DNA from: Ptychodera flava | Taxonomy: Eukaryota > Hemichordata > Enteropneusta > Ptychoderidae | DNA: 64,000 nt | Direction: 5' to 3' | NCBI RefSeq assembly: GCF_041260155.1 | Contig: NC_091930.1 | Location: 49,949,411 to 50,013,410 of the forward strand | In this document: positions 26,268 through 36,331 of the stretch, one piece after another | Layout of the letters: every line of letters begins with the position of its first letter | Numbering within the stretch: position 1 is the first letter of the stretch | Translations under genes and position numbers: made by a program | Notes under the pieces: generated by a model | What the model saw: only the letters and a program-made list of their open reading frames with translations | Databases searched by the model: none | Told to the model about the DNA's origin: nothing

Positions 26268-27543
26268 CAATATGGTAAAGAAAGCGTTGATCGTATCTGA
26301 CCGATGGGGACAATCAATTCATGGAGGAATCACCGATGCTCTTCATGTGGTGATAAAACTACTGCAGGACATGGGAATATCTATGCATTGTACAGCTTTA
26401 AAAGCAACAAAAGAAGAGGAAGCAGATGCAAAAAAACTTGGAGTGACTCTTGAACTTCCAACAAAGGAGGGCATATTCCAATTTAGAGAGCCAAATGGTG
26501 ACTGGCTGCTGTGTCCTAATGAATACTATCCACAATTGGAAGAGTTGAAAAATGTCAAATTCGTGTTTGGCTTCAGTGCGTTCACCTCAATACCAACCTT
26601 CAAAATCCTGAGTAAGGTGTTTCCGAGGGCTTCATGCTACTGATCAATCTCTTTGATAAAGATGACATCACGCCTTTGATCGTTGGTTGCAGTAAAGAGG
26701 AACTGGAATTTCGAAAGCGAATCATGTCAGATGAATTTAAGAATGCAAAGTGTTCGTTTTCTGTTGGAGAACGTGTCCACGCGGAATACAGCCAGCTTTA
26801 TCACAGCACCAATCAGCAGCTTCTTTCGCCGATAATAAACGAAGAATACTTAGTGCCTCCAAGATCAGATAAACCACCGATACTCAAACACGAAAAATTC
26901 AAAATTATATCCGTTGTCCAGGAATACGAGTTTGAAGACCCCGAAAAACTTGATGTTGCTATAAAGGCGGTAAACGAAGCAGCGGAACTCATATTTCAGT
27001 TCAACAAAACTCCTTCGGTATGGAAAATAATTGGAATACCACCAAGCAAGGAGAAAGAGGTAGAGGAGAAGCTGACACGTAGCTCAAAATTAAAGATCAC
27101 GCCTAAAATCGTGACAAGTACTGAAGAACTAAACAGCGAACTGATGTCATCTCATCTTGTATTAATTCCGCCAGCTCCCACAAATTATGGTAACCTTACT
27201 CTGGCAGCTATGTGCGCAGCGATACCCGTAGTCTACCCTAAAAGATCTTACAGCAATGATATCGTCAGTAAGCACATTGATAAGCTCGAAGCGACAGAAT
27301 GTGCGATAAATATGGATGAAGACCCAGAGGATTTGACAAAGCGAATAGTGTCAGTTGTAACGAAATACCCGACAGCATTTCAGCGTGCAGAGATAATAAG
27401 AGATCACATAAAGGAAAAGGTAGCCCAGGATCTGCGGAATAGCAATGGAAGTTTTGTTGCCTCGATAACTGCCGATATGCAAAGCACCTCTCCACATGTG
27501 GACGATCAAGACACAGAAACTGAATCTACCGTTGAACACAAAG
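26268..27543 (+). CDS. GT-B/TRADD-N gene, exon 2: glycosyltransferase-like domain with frameshift
   Basis: The exon begins after GCTGACAG and ends at the donor ACACAAAG|GTACCA, phase 1. It encodes about 420 residues with a two-lobed GT-B pattern. The N-lobe opens with ALIVSDRWGQSIHGGITDAL (beta strand, Gly-Gly loop), then MHCTALKATKEEEADAKKLG and FVFGFSAFTS. The C-lobe has FSVGERVHAEYSQLY, LSPIINEEYL, IISVVQEYEFEDPEKLDVAI, SSHLVLIPPAPTNYGNLTLA and AAIPVVYP. This resembles GT-B (GT4-like) domains fused to NLR-type immune proteins in amphioxus and hemichordates. The position of the EX7E donor-binding motif reads TNYGNLTLA, so both glutamates are replaced and catalysis is unlikely. The frame changes near 26600-26640: the first frame ends at a stop at 26641 and the second is open from upstream of 26634. 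That is a net one-base deletion, from decay or assembly error. The C-terminus is Ser/Thr/Glu-rich. Confidence 0.8.
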
Positions 27544-27931
27544 GTACCAATAACTCATACAGTACAAGGTCTTTTGGGTGAATTAAGAAGTGTGTATGTA
27601 TGTAGGGGTGTGTGCTTGTGCGGTAATATGCATCTTGAGATTGTCTAATAATATTGGATACAGGAATGCTTAAACTATTCACTACATGTTGCCTCAATTT
27701 TTAAATCTAAAGAATAAATTCTACGTTACACATATTGAAGGCTTTTGTACAGAATATCTGATAGCGGATTACTACTGAAGAATCATCCTAGGATATATAA
27801 CTATTTTATGATCATACTAACTGCATATAGTACATCACTTTGTCGAACGTTCATGTAACATATCGTGACAAAATTTTCGAATTTCTTTATTTTCTGTTAA
27901 ATATCTTCTTCGAATATTAATTTATCTTTAG

Positions 27932-28015
27932 GCAATGGCGCGAAGATTTCAGTCGAGTCAAAGGTCTCTGACAGAAAGAATGAAGCTGATGCGGAAAAGG
28001 ATGAAGTTAATACAG
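27932..28015 (+). CDS. GT-B/TRADD-N gene, linker exon A1
   Basis: An 84-base phase 1-1 exon sits between TTTATCTTTAG and ACAG|GTAACA. It encodes (G)NGAKISVESKVSDRKNEAD then AEKDEVNT. It is highly charged and probably disordered or helical. It is homologous to exons at 29887 and 38500, sharing the pattern Lys-Ile-(S/A), Ser/Lys, SDRK, EK-x-E. It joins exon 2 and later exons in phase, so it can be skipped or repeated without changing frame. Confidence 0.7.
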
Positions 28016-28269
28016 GTAACACTTCCACAAAGGAAAACACTAAGGTGGTCAAGAAACTTCAAGTTTCACCATATCTCTACTGACTCTATTTCTGTAGCTG
28101 CTGTGATTGTCTGTAGAGTCTACTTAGACTGAGGCGCAAAACCGTTCTTTCATTAATTAGGCCTAGTACGATTAGCGCTCCAATTGTTTGATAAGGCAAT
28201 CATCGTCCTTGTTAAAAAGAATTGACTGATTTGTTTCTCTGTTCATTGGTGATGGCTATAAGGATTCAG

Positions 28270-28405
28270 TGGGTAGCGACAAGTCCATAGCATCCAACAG
28301 AAAACATGGAATAGAGGTAGCAGAACAGTCCATGCAAGTATCACATCCGAGTAGCGATAAAACATTTCAAAGGCAAGAAATTTCGTTTTACAATGATCGT
28401 TTCTG
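28270..28405 (+). CDS. possible additional linker exon (weak)
   Basis: After TGGCTATAAGGATTCAG a frame reads VGSDKSIASNRKHGIEVAEQ and continues SMQVSHPSSDKTFQRQE before a stop at 28404. GSDK resembles the GSDGD of the C-type exons at 30476 and 38945. No donor in the required phase 1 is seen, so it may be a decayed linker exon. Confidence 0.2.
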
Positions 28406-29226
28406 AAAACGGTCATATTGATTGGCCAGTAACTCAAGAAAGATATATAACAAGTGGCTTCAGCGAAATGAAGCAATTATGACAGGATCACTCCATGACT
28501 CGATAGGGCGATCATTGTTACGCTTGTCTAGTCATGCAAACGTCTTTTATTTTCATATCAACGTGTCTGAAGGGAGACTGATTTTCTGTTATTCATGAAT
28601 CACTCCATGACTTCAAATATTTTTTCCTTTCCGAAATCGATTTCAATAATTTAAGCCGATTGCAATATCCCTGGCTTGCTTTACACATTTTCATTTGAAG
28701 GAAATTTCACTTGTATCAATTCTAATTTCGATCAGATTTCGTTTCGGATTCGAATTCGAAACCACAACGTACGGCACCAAGTCATTAAGCAAAGGCATCA
28801 CAGTCAAAACCGCTCGGTCAAATTCCCACTTTTAAAAAAACAGTTGTTTAATAGCAGAGATAAGTTGTTTCCATTTTCTGACTGCGGCCGCTCAGCACAT
28901 TTTAGAGTTCATAAAGCACGAGTCTCGCACTAACATACTCGCTATCACACATCGCACAAAACTTTACCACAGCAATGAATACATCGCTTTATTGGCCAAA
29001 ATAAGCATCGGGGACAATTCTGTCCACCAGAAAAGCTATCAGGAGGAAGTTCAGTAGATGTAGAAATGCACAATTGCTAAAATGCGATTGTCCTGAATGC
29101 TAGAGTACCTCAGATATCAAACACATAAAGATAGCATAATTAAAGCTAGCTAATTATTGAGAAACACATACAGAGAAAGAACGACATATTTGTACTTATT
29201 TTGAAATTATATTACTTTGTTTCAAG

Positions 29227-29312
29227 CTGTGACTGAGCTACCTACAGAAGAACTCACGGCAGGGAGAGCAGATGATAAGAACATTTATCTGGAGCATCTG
29301 TTGACCAAGAAA
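29227..29312 (+). CDS. GT-B/TRADD-N gene, linker exon C1 (donor out of phase)
   Basis: After TTGTTTCAAG the frame in phase 1 reads (A)VTELPTEELTAGRADDKNI then YLEHLLTKK, resembling the C-type exons (shared Asp-Lys-Asn and basic C-terminal end). The nearest GT donors (AAGAAA|GTAAAG, or 29319 AAAG|GTGTGT) give phase 0, not the phase 1 needed to continue into the next A exon. It is therefore probably a decayed or unused member of the series. Confidence 0.45.
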
Positions 29313-29352
29313 GTAAAGGTGTGTTTTTTCTGATAATGTATGCTCAGCACAC

Positions 29353-29499
<147 letters not shown>

Positions 29500-29886
29500 A
29501 AAGGGTTGCTAGAGAAACGATTTTACGATTCCATCTCTACAACGTTGTATCGTAAGCCCCTGGACTCACTTGTCGAGTAGTCTCCTGACAATGGTGTCTA
29601 TATATTTACATATGTAGACTTTACAAATCAATAGCGTTGATAAATATTTAAAAAGTTCCTCTTATATACTTATCAGGAATACAAGTTATCTGGTACACAT
29701 TAAACGCTTTTTTGTTTATGTTTTTAATTTAATGACAAAAAACCGAGTCACTGTCGAAGAATAATAAGAATATGTGGTCAATAATACACTGTTACATTAT
29801 TTCTATTGTCGAAATTCATCCCTACATAAGTGTAATCATATTTAAATATCATATATCTTGACATTTACTGTTAACTCTTACTTTAG

Positions 29887-29982
29887 GCAAAGCCAGTAAG
29901 ATTTCAGCGGATGTCGGCAAGTCAAGGGAATCCGACAGGAAGGATAAAATTACAGAAAAAGAAGTGAATGAAGTCTATAAAG
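29887..29982 (+). CDS. GT-B/TRADD-N gene, linker exon A2
   Basis: A 96-base phase 1-1 exon follows ACTCTTACTTTAG and ends at TATAAAG|GTAATC. It encodes (G)KASKISADVGKSRESDRKD then KITEKEVNEVYK. It is the paralogue of exon A3 at 38500 (about 80% identical in DNA) and a more distant relative of A1 at 27932. It is lysine- and glutamate-rich with no fold that I recognise. Confidence 0.75.
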
Positions 29983-30219
29983 GTAATCCTCAACAGCGCA
30001 ATAAAAGCCTTTTTTTTAATGTCCATAGCTGTTGATTCTTGTTTGAGGCATAAAAAAGGAGAAAAGGTCTCAGCGAAATCTAGCACATGCCACGGTTTTA
30101 CTTGATTGATAACTGTAATGTATGACGGCGAACGAAAGTATCGTTTGGTGTTGTGACAAGTCTTACAAAGGAATAAAAAAATTGCATTTGTACTGATGAG
30201 ATATTTGAGGCGGATTATC

Positions 30220-30380
30220 CATTATCTTTCATCTAAGTACAGGAATAGTTCTCTTCTTCCACTGTGAATTAGCAAAACAGACATGTCTGTTTTGCTAATT
30301 CACAGACGAAGAAGAGAACTTTTCTGTACTTTAATGTTAATGCTTCCATGATTAACACACATATTATCATTATCTTTCAT
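30220..30380. mobile_element. 135 bp palindromic insertion with 13 bp target duplication
   Basis: CATTATCTTTCAT occurs at 30220-30232 and again at 30368-30380. The paralogous intron copy near 38835-38855 has a single related site (CGTTATCTTTCAT) and no insert. The 135-base insert (30233-30367) contains a perfect 42-base palindrome at 30263-30304 centred on ACATGT. Outer arms AGTTCTCTTCTTC / GAAGAAGAGAACT (30247-30259, 30308-30320) extend it further. It is non-coding. The clean target duplication shows a transposition event. Confidence 0.85.
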
Positions 30381-30475
30381 ATTCAACTGCTTAGCGTCAA
30401 TTTAGACTTTAAAATGCATGTTTAGATGTAAAACGCAAATTTTCTACAACGTAATCACACTTGTTTATTCAGCAG

Positions 30476-30556
30476 CTGAGCAACCAGGTAGCGATGGAGA
30501 CATGGCCGAGAGTACCTGTGATAAGAATTTAAGTAGTGGAAGAATTCGACGGAAAC
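30476..30556 (+). CDS. GT-B/TRADD-N gene, linker exon C2
   Basis: An 81-base phase 1-1 exon follows TTATTCAGCAG and ends at CGGAAAC|GTAAGT. It encodes (A)EQPGSDGDMAESTCDKNLS then SGRIRRK, an acidic start and a basic end. It is nearly identical to exon C3 at 38945 (one or two amino-acid differences), whereas the flanking introns are more diverged. That suggests the coding sequence is conserved. Confidence 0.75.
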
Positions 30557-30789
30557 GTAAGTAGATCGATATATAAATAATTTTTTTTGTCGGCGACACT
30601 TTGAAGCCAGCATAGAACATTTAACACGATAGGAACTAATTTGGGATAATTGGATGGTGAAGTAATGTCGGTTTAATCTGCAAATATTAGCTCATCAGCT
30701 TTTCTTCTAATGTTACACAGTTGGTTTTATGAGTAAATTGTAATATTGCAACATTCAGCTATATATTATTATATAGGAACATATATTAT

Positions 30790-31278
30790 TATACATCTAC
30801 CATCGAAAACAATAGAATTTTGCGTGCGCTAAAAAGCCGCAAGGAACGCCCGTTCCGTAACACGTATGGTTTCAAGGCGCACCATCCCCTGCGGCTGTAT
30901 CTGCGCGTTCACTGTTGAACGGTTTCAAGGGACTCATTGGACGAGTGCCAGAACATGTCTCGCGCGCTCTGTATGTACGTGTGTAGTGCACTCACACACT
31001 ATCCAGAACTTGCAGAAGTGCGTCCGAGATAGCGTTCCACACTTGCGCTATAAATCGGAAGAAAAATTGTTGACAATGCACGAAAACGGTCATTACTCTG
31101 ACACTTTGATGCTCCAGTCACAACAAACAAGATGTATTATATTAAGGTTATTACGAAGATACCGCAAAGGATGCAGGAGGACATTGGCGCCACGCATCGC
31201 CCTCCGCTTCGCGTCGGGCAATACGCTGCCATGCACCAATGTCCTCGTGCATCCTTCGCGGTATTTTCCTAATAACCT
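30790..31278. mobile_element. hairpin-ended non-autonomous DNA transposon, 8 bp TSD
   Basis: TATATTAT occurs at 30782-30789 and at 31279-31286. The paralogous segment has one related site (TGTATTATTAC, about 39227). The insert starts TATACATCTACC and ends AATAACCT. An inner inverted copy of the left end (AGATGTATTATATT, 31130-31143) is followed directly by a long hairpin at 31144-31278, with arms AGGTTATTA...ATACCGC and GGATGCA...GGACATTGG against their complements. The 142-codon open frame across it is not protein-like. Confidence 0.8.
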
Positions 31279-31486
31279 TATATTATTACTCTGAAATTGA
31301 AGTAATTTATATTAATATAGATACATGTAACCAAATATCATGCTCTACCTTTTGGTATCAAGCATTAAAATTTCCCACGGGGATGTCTATTTCTCACATT
31401 GCTGGCCACTGGAATGTGGGATCGACGGTGTGAGAAAAATCGATCCCGAACTCTCAGAAATCGTCCAACACTCTGCAGTATTATAT

Positions 31487-31901
31487 ATTATTGCCTGAAA
31501 ACATGGGTTTATGTGTCCGAGAGCAGGTGACAATTTGCCCGACGCAAGGAGGGCAAATTATCTCTTGCTGCGAGGGCACATAAACCCATGTATTCAGGCA
31601 ATAATGTTTTTATTACATGTCTCTTCGCAGTTAATGCTATTTGATATTTAGCTACGTGCAGGGCATTTTCAAGCAATTTTACCTTTAACGACCAGCATCA
31701 AACAGATTTTAACGAAAGTCAAAATAGCAGTGCGCGCATGGATATTTTACATCTAGCGTTGAGCGTCTCCTTTGCCGTCGAAAACGTCAACGATAACCAT
31801 GGAAACGGGTTAGTACATCGTTAACCGGCCCGCTAATATCCCGGATGTTCCTATTCAAATCAATGCACTGATTTGCACTCACATCGAGGCATGTAATAAA
31901 T
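31487..31901. mobile_element. second hairpin-plus-TIR element
   Basis: A hairpin at 31487-31605 (ATTATTGCCTGAAAACATGG against its inverted copy ending GGCAATAAT) abuts a TIR pair. The left TIR is TTTTTATTACATGTCTC (31606-) and the right is GAGGCATGTAATAAA (31886-31900). Copy 2 of the segmental duplication runs straight from CCGTCCAAG to CTCCACGAGCTC at 39418-39442, so this is an insertion of about 0.4 kb. The target duplication is not clear. It has the same hairpin-next-to-TIR plan as 30790-31278. Confidence 0.7.
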
Positions 31902-32437
31902 ACTACACGAGCTCTACTTGGATCATAAAAAGCGTTTCGTTCCATATTATCCAATGGTACGATAAGTAACACATGGACTGGAACCACAGAGTACGCAAGT
32001 CAGAATACGGGGAGGGGGCGCAGATGATAGCTTTGTCATGATTTTGGATAACTTTGTACGTTATTTGTGACCCCGCGATGGTGACAGAATCACAAAAACC
32101 AAACGTATTTTCCAATAACAGGTGAACATAAGCACCTTTGAAAAAATGGCCGATAGTTTTCTGTTGGACATCTCGTCCGTATTAGAAGTTGAGGTATCGG
32201 CAGCGAAACTCGCCTCAGAGATCGAGTTTAAGTGACTCGAAATACCTCAGATGGCCACGAAGAAGGATAGTCGCTGATACAGTTAAACATTCGATGTTTC
32301 CGGCGTGAACTGAACGCATTTTGTGGTCATGTGAGAAAAAGAATCTCACATTCGCCTGGGACTCGAGACAAAATATCCTCAACCTGTGTGAAAACTCTGA
32401 TTTCAGGTCTTGGGGTGTGAAATTCTATTAATTTAAT

Positions 32438-32545
<108 letters not shown>

Positions 32546-32654
32546 CCCCCCAAACGCTGTCAATTCTGGACAGGCCCACATCACTGGTAGTGATGCTGTG
32601 CCCCGGCCAGCTACAACACCAGCAAAATTAAGGAATACCCAACTCATGTCTTTG

Positions 32655-32985
32655 TGGGAGAAATGGGCCACCAAATGGGTGACCATTTAATGAGAAACTG
32701 TAACTGTAAAATACATCAAACAGGCCACTAATTGATGACAATGCAAATATAATATAAAACATGTGACCTTACAACAATAACTAACCTACTTACACTTGTG
32801 ATAAATTAAAGTTGCAAAGATGAGATACATCACTTAGGCCACAAATTGGTGACCAATAAATCGACACACAAACAAATTTCCTTACAATGATTAACATGCT
32901 GCTAACTGTGAAACGATAAAGTGGGCCACAAATGGGTGACCAATTAACAGTCTACAAAGAATTCCCCTACATAGGTAACTCATTT
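32655..32985. repeat. short degenerate tandem repeat
   Basis: Four diverged copies of a motif like GGCCACAAATGGGTGACCAA occur at about 32666, 32722, 32838 and 32932 with similar AT-rich spacers. The period is about 60-115 bases, irregular. No coding potential. Confidence 0.5.
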
Positions 32986-33202
32986 AATCTTGCCCCAATC
33001 TTGTGGGGCCCAAACACAAATCCATACATGATAAAATGTGGTGGAAAGGGGAGGAGGAGGGCGTTGTTAAAGTTCAGATGAGGTCAAGCTGCCGAAATGG
33101 CAGTCTTGCCTGGAGGACGTCTCAGGGCAAAAGAGGATGGTACAAGCGCGGCGCTGTATAAACGTTTGCAGGAGATAAAATTCCTTACTTTTGTAACTTC
33201 TT

Positions 33203-33212
33203 ATATATATAT

Positions 33213-33293
<81 letters not shown>
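33203..33293. repeat. (AT)n microsatellite
   Basis: About 90 bases of AT with one slip. Confidence 0.97.
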
Positions 33294-33296
<3 letters not shown>

Positions 33297-33684
33297 GAAG
33301 AATATTCACACTCTACTATATTCTGGTCATCGCTGTTTTATTCCACTTACCGAGAAGTTGGATTTCATCAGGTATTCTGTTGAAAAAATCAAGTAGATTG
33401 TAGACGTGTAAGTGTGCTCGACAAATAATTTAAATAACAATTGCTCACGGGCACTATAAATAACCATTAAAGCCAATTTTGAATTGCCACTTTCCAACTG
33501 AGCCACACATAAATGGCCAGAATTGCCATACTCTATATCTGTTGTAACTTTCTAATTTACTCAGCCTATAAAGTACGTTCAGCATTTAATGAAGATCAAC
33601 ACGAGCCTTACATTGTTCTGTTTTTGTCTGAATTTTCGTTTTGTAGTCATCTTCAACCTGTCAAAATTACCAACAAATATTTAG

Positions 33685-34640
33685 AGGTTATTACCCAATA
33701 TCGCCTGTTCCTGTGTCGTATCAGCATGAGTGTCATTTGTGCTGCGTCAGACACGAGACGAAGTCGAGTGTCTGACGCAGCACAAACGACAAGAATGCTG
33801 ATACGATACAAGGAACAGGCGATATTGGGTAATAAAAGATTTATCATATACCCATGCCCATAATTTTGGGAATTTTACTAATAGAACGAAAAACCTTTAA
33901 TTTTGAGGCTTTACTTTATTACGCCTTGCGCATAAATATCAGAATGTTTATGTGAACAGGCTTCATTCATAAAGTATACGACGAAGATGTCAACATCACG
34001 CGCGACATCGCTGCAAATCGTCCATATCTCAATGAAACCCAAGAAGAAATACACCGGGATAATCGTCATACAGAAGGAACATTTTAAGATGCAATATGCT
34101 ATTACAACTGTAACCGATCAAAAACTGCTCAGCTTTAAATCTATCCTGATTTCGATCGTCGTACGGCACGGAGCTCGCGCGGAGAGGGACGCCATTTTGT
34201 TAGTTTACCTTTAGAGTTGCCATGTCAACAGTCGTCGCGCGCGCGACATCGCTGTCACGCCACGCGCTCACTACCTGTTCGGTGGAGACCGTGCACAGTG
34301 CCGGCGCCGTGCGAACGGCAGAATGTTTGCTAGAACTTGACCAAAAAATACCATGGGAAAACTTTTCAAGACTCAACGTGATATTTCCGTATTTTGCAAC
34401 CAGAAATACCCGTGTTCCTCGAAGCCCTTCAAGTTTTTACGTCGGCGACATCGCTTCGCAGGCGGGGAGCGGCAGCCATTTTGTTGTTTACGTTGTTTAC
34501 CAACAAACTGCTAATGTAGTTCGGTAAAACTCTAAAACTGACTACGTGCATATCTCGACGTTTACCGTGAAATATCACGGCTGATATTTTACGGTGAACG
34601 TCACTAGGATGTAGCAATATGGGCATGGGTATATGATATA
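33685..34640. mobile_element. hairpin-ended transposon, same family as 39478-40289 (inverted)
   Basis: A hairpin at 33685-33836 has arms starting AGGTTATTACCCAATATCGC and closing with the complement, GCGATATTGGGTAATA. It is followed by an inner TIR TTATCATATACCCATGCCC (33841-33860). The interior is about 750 bp of relatively GC-rich non-coding DNA, and the right TIR is GGGCATGGGTATATGATA (34621-34638). The element at 39478-40289 has the same parts in the opposite orientation. Open frames that cross the hairpin (33513-33863) are not genes. The target duplication is not resolved for this copy. Confidence 0.75.
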
Positions 34641-34689
34641 TATAACAACCAGATCAGTAGAGTGCGCAAATGTATTCATCGGTATATTA

Positions 34690-34693
34690 TATC

Positions 34694-34763
<70 letters not shown>

Positions 34764-34764
34764 T
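34690..34764. repeat. (AT)n microsatellite
   Basis: AT dinucleotides with two slips. Confidence 0.95.
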
Positions 34765-35776
34765 ACAAAAAAAAAATCAAAATGTCGCCTATAAAACAAA
34801 TATTATTTATCAAATTTTATCACCGTCTACAAATAGAATGGTACGTTTTAACCATGAGAGTGTTGCTAAGAATCCTTTCACTTCTTTTCTGAAGATTGCA
34901 GGATAAGACTTAAGTAACAGACATGTTACTTTGTACTTGAAATAAATTGAATCCGTGGCAAAACGCGTCCAACGCTTTTCATTTGGCCTCGCATTTAAAT
35001 GTAAAAAGGGATAAAGACACCTTTTCTGTTGACGATAAAACGTAATAAAACGCTAACTTGTCTTTAAGCCTGTTTTCGTTACTTTGCTACGCATTCCGAA
35101 AAATTATAACAAAATAAGGGTACCCCTCTCGCCAAACGGGGGTCTAATTGCGTCCATTCGTTTCATCGTGACTGCCAATAAAAGTACTAGACACTCGAAG
35201 CAAAGATTTTCAAGTGGCTATGCCTAGGGGAAAAACAAAAAAGCGGCACTTTTTTATTTTTCCTTTCAATGCTTTTCAAATGAAAACTTCATCTTGCAGT
35301 GTATATAGGACGTTCCGCCCACTGTTCATGTACTGTATGAGATTCAGTCTCTCTCTGTTGTACGCCCAAGGTTCAATGTATCAAGCATAAAAACCATTCA
35401 GTTTGCAACAATGTAGCAATCTAATTAACAAGTACAGACATGCTATTAAAGGTGTCTATCGTTCACTGCAGAGTGCGACATTTCGCAAACAGCTTAGATC
35501 AGATCAGTGCGAAAAACAACGATTAGCGGGTTAAATTGGTTGGAGGCGTGTTACCACATCATAATAACGTCGATGTTCTATTATGTTGGGCGGTTTTTCC
35601 GTAAAAACACAAACGCATGTGCGCTGTTTTTGCAGGCATTGTAATTTAAAAAGAAAAAAAACCAAAAGCTTGCAGTCCGCAAAATAGCGCATCTGGTATG
35701 TGAAGGGAGAATCCATTGCGGCAAGTCTGCGTCTTGAGTTGAAATGTGCTGAAGTAGAATGTCACGACCGACACGC

Positions 35777-35778
35777 GC

Positions 35779-35813
<35 letters not shown>

Positions 35814-35816
35814 GTG
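35777..35816. repeat. (GT)n microsatellite
   Basis: CGCGCG then about 17 GT units inside the 3 kb transposon. Confidence 0.95.
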
Positions 35817-35990
35817 TAATATGACATGTTGAATAGTTCGGGTATAAGTAAAAAACCTGAAGAATGTGTTTACTAGTAAATTCTTTGTTTTGCGTCCGCT
35901 CTTCAAAGGTACGTGTACGTTGTAAGTGGTAAACACATCCAAAACATTTACAGGTTCAACAGCAATTTTCTACTGTCTAGTATGTTTTAA

Positions 35991-36331
35991 AGGCACAGTA
36001 GCTGTAATTTTTGAAAATATTTCCAGTATTTTTGTTCTGTGTGTTACCTACAGTGTCTTCTACTCCCTACATGATGTTAATGTGCCAAGGATTCAGCTTG
36101 TCACCACAGTCAATATATGCATTACAAGCAATATTATTGTTGACAACTGACTTTTAGTCCGGACTAAAAGTCAAATATCAACAATAACATGGCACTGTAC
36201 AAGCATACATACTTTGTTGAGAACCTCTATACTTGGCACTCGGGCATGTTTTAGTGAATAAACAAAATAGAAGTTGTTGAACAGGACAAAAAATAGTGAA
36301 ATAATCATCAAAAGTTACAGTTACTGTGCCT
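35991..36331. mobile_element. nested palindromic MITE, AGGCACAGTA termini, TTAA TSD
   Basis: TTAA at 35987-35990 and 36332-36335 brackets AGGCACAGTAGCTGTAATTT and the complement of AAAGTTACAGTTACTGTGCCT. The arms are inverted copies nearly to the centre (ACTTTTAGTCCGGACTAAAAG, about 36150-36171). It sits inside the 34950-38016 element and so inserted later. Confidence 0.85.

Noticed and set aside
26634-27581. Second half of the GT-B region as an independent gene starting at its own ATG
   Set aside because: The preceding frame encodes the N-lobe of the same fold; a frameshift in one exon is the simpler reading, and the last codons run past the donor into intron.
30866-31294. 142-codon plus-strand open frame
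   Set aside because: Lies inside a non-autonomous transposon and runs through its hairpin; no protein-like pattern.
33513-33863. 116-codon plus-strand and 64-codon minus-strand frames
   Set aside because: Both cross the same hairpin, and the similar peptides on the two strands (VCAASDTR) come from the inverted repeat.
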